From the NCBI RefSeq assembly GCF_033568475.1, contig NC_133121.1, forward strand, positions 198,038,664 to 198,102,663: a DNA stretch of 64,000 bases, in the 5' to 3' direction. Of this stretch, positions 57,354 to 64,000 are shown one piece after another. The translations under genes and the position numbers were made by a program. The stretch's first letter is position 1. Each line of letters begins with the position of its first letter. This DNA comes from Henckelia pumila (lineage: Eukaryota; Streptophyta; Magnoliopsida; Lamiales; Gesneriaceae). Under the pieces are notes generated by a model. That model was not told where the DNA came from and did not search any database. It was given only the letters and a program-made list of their open reading frames with translations.

Positions 57354-58058
57354 TTGCCGCCTATTCGTGAGATCGAATTCAGCATTGATTTAGTGTCAGG
57401 TACTCAACCTATTTCCAAAGCTCCGTATCGTATGACACCGATCGAATTGAGAGAATTGAAAGAATGGCTTGAGGAGTTGATTGCCAAGGGATACATCAGA
57501 CCTAGTATGTCGCCTTGGGGTGCTCCTGTTCTGTTTGTTCGGAAGAAGGATGATTCTATGCGGTTCTGTATTGATTACCATCAACTGAATCAAGCAACGG
57601 TAAAGAACAGGTATCCTTTACCCCGAATAGATGACCTTTTTGATCAGCTGCAGGGTTCTTCTGTCTATTCAAAGATTGATCTGAGGTCAGGATATCATCA
57701 GCTAAGAGTGCATGAGGAAGATGTTCCAAAGACTGCATTCAGAATGAGGTATGGTTATTTCGAGTTTATAGTCATGTCGTTCGGTTTGACTAAAGCTCCA
57801 GCGGTTTTTATGGGTTTGATGAATAGTATCTTTCAGCGTTATTTGGATGAGTTTCTTATTATCTTCATCGATGATATTCTTATCTATTCGAAGAACCGTA
57901 CTGACCATGCAGAGCATTTGAGGATCGTCTTGCAAATTTTGCGGGTTGAACAGTTGTTTTCCAAGCTATCTAAGTGTGAGTTCTGGTTGGATCGAGTTGT
58001 CTTTCTCGGTCATATTATTTCCGTAGATGGGATTTCTGTCAATCCCAGCAAGATTTAA
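57354..58058 (+). pseudogene. Chromovirus reverse transcriptase
   Basis: [100 protein letters not shown] and the catalytic [10 protein letters not shown] are all present. It ends at a TAA (58056-58058) in [14 protein letters not shown], where a Glu codon is usual. Apart from this and truncation the RT core is well preserved. Confidence 0.93.
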
Positions 58059-58064
58059 GCGATT

Positions 58065-59009
58065 ATGAATTGGTCTAGACCGACATCAGTGCCTGAGATC
58101 CGAAGCTTTATGGGTTTAGCTGGTTATTATCGCCGATTCATCGAGGGATTCTCAGCTATTGCCAAGCCGATTACCCAGCTAACTCAAAATAATGCGCCTT
58201 TTATCTGGACTGCAGATTGTGAGGCTAGTTTCGTTGATCTGAAGAGGAGACTGACCAGTGCTCCGATTCTTTCTATTCCATCAGGTACTGGAGGTTTTAC
58301 CGTTTATTGTGATTCTGCTAACCGAGGCTTGGGATGCGTTCTTATGCAGCATAAGCATGTGATAACTTATGCATCGAGGCAGCTGAAGCCGCACGAGACT
58401 CGTTATCCGGTTCATGATCTTGAACTCATTGCGATCGTATTTGCTTTGAAGATCTGGCGTCACTACCTGTATGGTGAGTCTTTCAAGATCTTTTCTGATC
58501 ATAAGAGCCTTAAGTATTTGTTTTCACAAGCAGAGCTAAATATGAGACAGAGAAGATGGTTAGATCTGTTGAAGGATTTTGACTGTGAAATCAAATATTA
58601 CCCGGGAAAGTCGAATGCAGTTGCAGATGCCTTGAGTCGAAAGCTTTGTTATTTATCTCTTTTTACTATTGGTGTTTCTCAGTTGATCAATGATTGTTGC
58701 ACTTCTGGTTTAGAGTTTGAAACAGATAGGAATACTATCAGAGTATTTGTTATTCAAGCCGAGCCAGAGTTGTTTATTTTGATCAAGGAAGCACAGAAGT
58801 CTGATCCGAGCACTCAGATTTCAGCAGAGAAAGTTAGATCTGGGCATCATTCTGAATTCCAGGTAAGAGATGATATTTTGTTTGTGAATAACCGTATTGT
58901 TGTGCCTGATATTTCGGAGTTGAGGCAGCGTATTCTCCGAGAGGATCATTGCAGTCGGTTCAGTATTCATCCTGGAGGTCGGAAGATGTATAACGATCTG
59001 GGGAATTAG
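58065..59009 (+). pseudogene. Chromovirus RT thumb, RNase H and integrase zinc-finger start
   Basis: [20 protein letters not shown] (RT connection), [18 protein letters not shown] (RNase H first Asp), [24 protein letters not shown] Glu region, [37 protein letters not shown]. Then [20 protein letters not shown] starts the integrase HHCC finger. A TAG at 59007-59009 breaks the frame in this finger. Confidence 0.92.
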
Positions 59010-59024
59010 TTTTCGTGGAAGAGA

Positions 59025-60194
59025 ATGAAGAGCAATGTTACGAGATTTGTATCCCGATGTTTGAACTGTCAGCAAGTGAAAGGAGAGAGAAAGCAACCGG
59101 GTGGTCTGTTGCACAGTCTATCTGTTCCTGAATGGAAGTTGGATCACATTTCTATGGATTTTGTCACGAAGCTACCGCAATCTGTTCGAGGATGCGATGC
59201 TATCTGGGTAGCGATCGACAGATTGACGAAGTCTGCTTGCTTTATTCCGTACAGGATAACGTATCGTCACGATCAGATGACTGAGTTGTATGTTAGCAAC
59301 ATTGTGAGATTGCATGGTGTGCCGAAGTCGATCGTTTTAGACCGAGACCCTAGATTCACTTCGCACTTTTGGCACAGTATTCAAGAGTCAATTAGTGCTC
59401 GATTGCATCTGAGTACCGCTTATCATCCTCAGACCGACGGACAGTCAGAGCGAACTATCCAAACGTTAGAGGATATGCTTCGAGCAGTAGGGCTAGACTT
59501 TGGCACTAGTTGGCAAGATTCTTTGCATCTTGTCAAGTTTTCTTACAATAACAGTTATCAAGCGAGTATCGATATGGCGCCTTTTGAGGCTTTGTACGGT
59601 AAGAAGTGCCTATCTCCTTTGTTTTGGGACGATGTGTCCGAGTCACCTGATTTGGGACCGGATATGCTTAGAGATATGGAAAAGCAAGTAAAAATCATTC
59701 AGGCTAGAATAAAGTCTGCTCAGGATAGACAGGAAAAGTATGTGAACATCAGATGCAGACCTCTGAGTTTCGATCAGGGAGACCGATTATTCTTGAAGAT
59801 TTCTACTTTCAAAGGCACTGTGATATTTGGAAAGAGAGGGAAGTTATCTCCGAGATTCATCGGACCTTACGATATTCTCGAGAAGTTAGGCGATCTTGCC
59901 TACAGACTTGCACTTTCTCCATCTTTATCTGGTATTCACAACGTTTTTCACGTCTCTATGTTGCGGAAGTATCATCTAGATCCTTCTCATATTCTACAGC
60001 CTGACGAAGCCGAGCTTGATGAGACTCTGAGCTACTTTGAGCGACCGATTCAGATCCTTGATCGGAAGGAGAAACAGCTCAGAACCAAGTTGATTCCTTT
60101 GGTGAAGGTGCAGTGGAGCCGTCACGGCGTCGAGGAAACGTCTTGGGAGACAGAATCTAACATGAGACATCGTTTTCCTGAGTTATTCGGATGA
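59025..60194 (+). pseudogene. Chromovirus integrase with chromodomain-type C-terminus
   Basis: Second half of the HHCC finger (CLNCQQVKGERKQPGG), then the catalytic core: Asp in WVAIDRLTKSACFI, Asp in VLDRDPRFTSHFW, Glu in HPQTDGQSERTIQTLEDML, all present. GPYDILEKLGDLAYRLALSP and HVSMLRKYHLDPSH follow. The C-terminal PIQILDRKEKQLRTKLIPLV ... WSRHGVEETSWETESNMR is the chromodomain-like module of Tekay/Del elements, which directs integration to heterochromatin. Stop at 60192-60194. Confidence 0.93.
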
Positions 60195-60292
60195 CGTGAC
60201 TTCTTCTTACTGTCTTTTGTTCTTTATTCTATCTTATGTGAATGATTTTTATTGATTTCGAGGACGAAATTTCTTCTTAGAGGGGGAAGAAT

Positions 60293-62237
60293 TGTAACTC
60301 CCCAAATTAATCTTAATTGAGTTTATTTGAGATAATCAGAGATTACAGAGTTCAAGAGCCGACTTGATTTTCATCAGGGTCTATTTTGCAATTTTCAGAT
60401 TTTTCAGGGACTAAAATGCAAATATGGAGTTTGTTAGATATTTATAGCTTGGATTGACTTTTTCATTAATCCATCATCCCCTCCAAGCCGCCATCCTCCA
60501 TTAGAGATGCCCCATAGCTTTTTAAGCTTTCAGATTTCAGTCCGAGCTCGATCCATCTGTTAGAATTTATTTCTGAAGGCAGGTTAGCGATCATGGCAGC
60601 GAGAGCTTCGTTCTATAGTAAGTTTTTCTCCGATCAGTTGCACTTCGATTTTCGGATGTTGTTAGAATCGATTGAGTTTCGGTTATGTCGTTCTTGAATG
60701 AGTTCTTATGGTTTATTCTCAGTCTGTTTTGAAATAGAGCATCGTTCGGAATTGTTATGATTTTCGGAAGCATAATTCGAAAATGAGGATTTTGAGATGT
60801 GTTGGAATTGTTTTGTTGTTGTTGTTTTAGAATTGATTTGAGTTATTTGCAATGATGTACTGCTGTCTGCGTTTTCGGTTTGATAAGTTTATAGTCGTTA
60901 TGCCGCCGGTTTGAGTTTTGAGATTTTGAACCGTTTGAATCGTAGAACTTTGGCAAATGGGTTTGTTCGTCGTTGTTGATCATATTTTGCCTATGTACAG
61001 ATTCGTTTGGAGTTTGGCGAGCCCAGAGTTAGCAAAAGCCGATCGTCGAACAGTTGGACGAAGAGCGGTAGAGAGTTTACCTTGAGCGATGTTGTTGTTT
61101 AGGTTGTATAGTTTTTGATATAACCTTTTATTGTAGATTATCCAGAGTTGGAACTATTCGTATCGAAAGGTACAAGCAGTCATCGTTTTAGCGGGATAGC
61201 ACTCTCAAGACAGTTGGTTCTTGAGTTTCCCTTAAATCACATACTTGCATCAATACTTGTTCTAGAAAGTGGGACTTGTATTTTGTTGATTGAGATTTTT
61301 TTATATGGCTTAATGCTTTATGTTTTCTTATGCATTCATCTTGAGCCAAACCTTTGATTTCAATGGGAAAAACGGCCCTTTTTGTTTAGACGTTTTAGGG
61401 GCTATACTATGAGTGGTCTGGGTGTAGAAGTTCTTCTAGTGTCAGCATACTCCTTATAGTCGCACCAAAGTCTAGGGGATTGGGATACGTGGCACCACCT
61501 CGATTGGGAGAGTCGGTGAGTCGTTACGTGATCTCATCCTTGGGATCCCAAAAGCATAGCAGCAATCCCTTGTTTATCAGAGTTGATATCCCGATTTTAA
61601 AATCATGCATTTCATTCGTCTTAACATTGGTTATGTTTTCTTTATATCATGCTATTGATATATTACTTGTTATTGCATGTTATGTTACTTTTACTGGGAA
61701 TATATTTCTCGCCGGAGTTATCTGGCTGTTGCTTTTTTTTGTATGTGTACTTGGCAACAGGTGGGGCAGAAGTCAACGAAGACTTGGTTAGCCTCAAGAG
61801 TGAGAAATAGAAGTGGGACACGGTTTAGAAGTCGTATCAGCATGTCTATCTAGTTTATGATTGGAAGCATGTTAGAACTCGAACTTGTTGATGTTTTTAG
61901 TTTCTATTATTCAAATATTGTGGATTGAATGTTGTCGTTGCATGTAATATTAATCTTGTTATGTTTGGAATGGATATTGGTTTGAGTTGGCAAGTTAAAT
62001 TATAGTTTTTTTTGTTCTGATGCAGGGGGCGCTCGGGCTGCAGTTTTTAGTAGACCGAGCGCACCCCCCTTTGAGTAAAACAGCAAGGATGCTGTTATGG
62101 CCGCGCCCGAGCGGTAGTTTTCTACCGCCCGAGCTCGGCTCCCTAAAAAAAATTATTTGTTTGATTTTAAATCTTGGATCTTGTATGCTTCATTGTTGTT
62201 TAATCCGAGATTAGATGTTTAGAATCGAGGTCTCACA
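60293..62237 (+). repeat. Chromovirus 3' LTR
   Basis: TGTAACTCCCCAAATTAATC ... GAGGTCTCACA, 1945 bp, directly after the PPT AGAGGGGGAAGAAT. A word array (62024-62145) lies near its 3' end: GCGCTCGGGCTGCAG, ACCGAGCGCACCC, GCGCCCGAGCGGTAG, CTACCGCCCGAGCTCGG. That array is preceded by TTTTTTTTGTTCTGATGCAG, a splice-acceptor-like tract. Short frames inside are not genes. Confidence 0.85.
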
Positions 62238-62963
62238 CCTAGTTTACGAGAACTAGTAATAAAGATTCACGAAAAACAATTGAAAAATCAAGATAACCTT
62301 AAAATGAATTTGTATTTGACAATTCACGTGATAATCAATCGACAAACGCCACAAAATATTTAACATTGATAAGTTTGATTTTGAACAAAGCAAAAGCTTC
62401 AATAAAATTCTAGAGAGAATTTTGGGTAGAAATGAATAATATATCAATTAAGCTAAGTAATTTTCGCTTTCACATGTATATAAAACCTAAAATATAACAA
62501 TAAAAAGTTTCCAAGTCAAATAGGACTCTAAAATAATAATAAAATTATGTGCGTTGTGCACGGGGGAACCACGGAACTGCATGGGTGTACTGTGAGTTCC
62601 ATCAAAGAAGCCTTCTGGGATGCCATTGGTGGAGCTGGGGTGCTAAAAAGAGGAGTTGGGGCACCTAAGTGGCGCAGGGGAGTCCCTATTCTTGCGTGGG
62701 TGCACCGCTGCTGTTGTCCTCTTGGTCTTTTAGCACTCTGATCACGTTGAAATGCTCTCCAACTTGGTTCCAATGCTCTCCAAACCTTCATAATAGTTCA
62801 TCATGAGTCCTTGAAGTGCTTCCTTAAACTTCTTGCTCCGTCCCCAAGTTATCGGTCCTTCCGGCAATGCTAGCGGATTTCATGCCTTCATCGAATCTTG
62901 ATCACGTGCATCCATGATCGCATCAGGACTGTTCAGAACGAGACTTTATCAATCCAATAGTTA
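62238..62963. other. Probable LTR-derived spacer
   Basis: No gene. Contains a G-rich stretch with GGGGCACC/GGTGCACC words (62556-62720) right of a minus-strand TATA-like TTTTATATACATG (about 62465), resembling the word-array/TATA arrangement of other LTRs here. Boundaries not found. Confidence 0.35.
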
Positions 62964-63240
62964 AGCAGAGCAGTTCAAGCTGAGGAAATACCACAACAAG
63001 AAATTTCTGAACCTATACTTGGTGAAGAAATAGGAGCAGTTCAAGTAGAGAAACCTGTTCAAGACACAAATCCCCTTGGAAATAATCTTCGGTGGAATCA
63101 GAATCATCCACCTGAGTTGGTCATAGGTGACCTTACGGCCCCTCTTAAAACTAGAAAGCAAACTTTAGATGAATTGTTGCATGCAACTTTTATTTCTCAG
63201 ACAGAACCCAAGAAAGTTGATGAGGCTCTAGCTGATGCTA
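62964..63240 (+). pseudogene. Ty1/copia pol linker fragment
   Basis: Plus-strand open stretch: NNLRWNQNHPPELVIGDLTA, PLKTRKQTLDELLHATFISQ, TEPKKVDEALADAIWI, then a stop. This is the segment between integrase and reverse transcriptase of Sirevirus-like copia elements ('RW..DHPPELVIGD...TR....EPK...EALADADWI'). Both sides are missing. It is a different copy from the 11.5-31.1 kb element. Confidence 0.7.
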
Positions 63241-63393
63241 TTTGGATTTTCTATAGTTGTCAGTAGTTTTTTTTTTCTGAGACATTTTTGTTAATATTGA
63301 TTAATTTTTCTTCATCGATTAGAGTTTCTGCACCACTTTGACTTTTTCCCTCTTATGTAATAGAGGTTATGTATCAAATGATGGTGGGAACCT

Positions 63394-63765
63394 TTATCCC
63401 GTGACCATTTGACTAGAACTAGGTTGTTGTTCTAGGGTTTGGATCTTTGTTTGAATATCCTTTAATGTTTTCAGAATTTCTTCTTGGTTTTTAAGGATAC
63501 CTTTGATTTGTTGTCGTACATAATATAACTGATTGCCATGATTTTGTATTGTCCTTTGAATTTCTCTAAGATCTTCCGAGATCTTAGAAGAATCCGGAAT
63601 AATTTCTAAAAATTTATGATTTGAATCATAATTTACCTTATTATTCTGACCGGTTTTCCATTCCGCCTGATATCTAACCTTAGTTAGATCTTCTTGTTCA
63701 AAAGTATTCCAAAATTTTGGAATAGATCCTGAAAATAAAAAATCTCGAACATATGTTCGGATCCA
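63394..63765 (-). CDS. Coiled-coil ORF, unidentified (possibly pararetrovirus-like)
   Basis: A 123-codon minus-strand frame, uninterrupted but without an early ATG. N-part: WIRTYVRDFLFSGSIPKFWN, EQEDLTKVRYQAEWKTG. C-part: a long amphipathic helix (ISEDLREIQRTIQNHGNQLY, GILKNQEEILKTLKDIQTKI) ending LEQQPSSSQMVTG and TAA at 63394-63396. The layout (aromatic-rich N-part, then a coiled coil ending in a Leu-Glu motif) recalls small caulimovirid proteins, but I cannot confirm that by sequence. It may equally be part of a retroelement or a host exon. The preserved frame next to decayed elements is what makes it notable. Confidence 0.3.
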   Translation of the reverse strand, partial: WIRTYVRDFLFSGSIPKFWNTFEQEDLTKVRYQAEWKTGQNNKVNYDSNHKFLEIIPDSSKISEDLREIQRTIQNHGNQLYYVRQQIKGILKNQEEILKTLKDIQTKIQTLEQQPSSSQMVTG

Positions 63766-64000
63766 TTATTTGAGAAGAAATCTCCTCCACTGACAAGTAA
63801 GTTAAAAGGTAATAATAATTTTACATGTTTGAATAAAAATACATAGGCTGTGTTATCATTTTCATGTCCATTTTCTTAATATACATATATTTTTATATAT
63901 CAATAATATTTAGGGAATTTTTGAAAAAATTTTGGCTTTAAGGTTTGAATTGATAAAAAATTTGAAACATTTAAGACTAAATTCAGGAGAGTAGAACGTT
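63766..64000. other. AT-rich right edge
   Basis: No feature recognised. Confidence 0.4.

Larger units (their letters stand above)
57339..62237 (+). mobile_element. Tekay-like chromovirus, 5'-truncated
   Basis: RT, RNase H, integrase and chromodomain-like C-terminus in order, then PPT (60279-60292) and a 3' LTR (60293-62237). Gag, protease and 5' LTR are missing; sequence begins mid-polyprotein at [11 protein letters not shown]. Same LTR family as the fragment at 2035-2542. Confidence 0.92.

Overview
This is a window of plant nuclear genomic DNA from a eudicot, probably an asterid. Evidence: spliced nuclear genes with plant signals (a chloroplast-targeted PsbP and a JASON-family gene), plant-type PBS sequences matching initiator tRNA-Met, plant CACTA, hAT MITE, SINE, Sirevirus and chromovirus elements, and AT-rich spacers. 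MITEs built around GTGAGACGG-type ends recall repeats I associate from memory with Lamiales genomes; I cannot confirm the species. Only two host genes look intact; almost everything else is nested transposable elements plus stray host exons.

Layout. 1-3.5 kb: two nested Ty3/gypsy LTRs interrupting a broken FAR1-like fragment, then a foldback MITE in a (TA)n tract. 3.7-6.0 kb: solo gypsy LTR carrying a hAT-type MITE. 6.0-8.2 kb: MITEs and the PsbP upstream region. 8.2-9.3 kb: PsbP gene, four exons. 9.9-11.5 kb: remnant of a CACTA end with captured receptor-kinase and SH3P exon fragments. 11.5-31.1 kb: a complete-ended but coding-defective Sirevirus (Ty1/copia) on the minus strand (963-bp LTRs, TSD AAAAC, PBS, multiple PPTs), with a 10-kb CACTA transposon (TIR CACTACAAGAAAAA, TSD TCT) inserted into its leader. 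The CACTA holds a truncated TNP2 transposase, a Transposase_24/Ulp1-type second gene and captured, intron-containing L-arabinokinase exons. 31.1-34.9 kb: mostly featureless, with a ribophorin I exon. 34.9-44.0 kb: stacked gypsy LTRs and a broken gag. 44.5 kb: SINE with perfect 15-bp TSD. 46.0-47.2 kb: solo copia LTR. 47.4 and 52.3 kb: hAT MITEs flanking the JASON-like gene (48.4-51.9 kb, minus). 53.5 kb: guanylate kinase exon cut by a gypsy remnant. 57.3-62.2 kb: 5'-truncated chromovirus pol with 3' LTR. The right edge holds a copia pol fragment and an unidentified coiled-coil ORF.

The most unusual signal is a tripartite palindrome of about 37-40 bp (arms RTGTTG / CAACAY around a GTGTTG-CAACAC core) repeated 16 times through the Sirevirus, in LTRs, coding linkers and the 3' region, roughly every 300-800 bp and absent from the nested CACTA. 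The core is better conserved than its surroundings inside a duplicated module. In parallel, most other LTR families here carry their own repeated short word, and two LTRs with the same backbone carry different words. The two intact host genes appear functionally unrelated: PsbP acts in photosystem II oxygen evolution, and JASON-family proteins act in meiotic spindle organisation.
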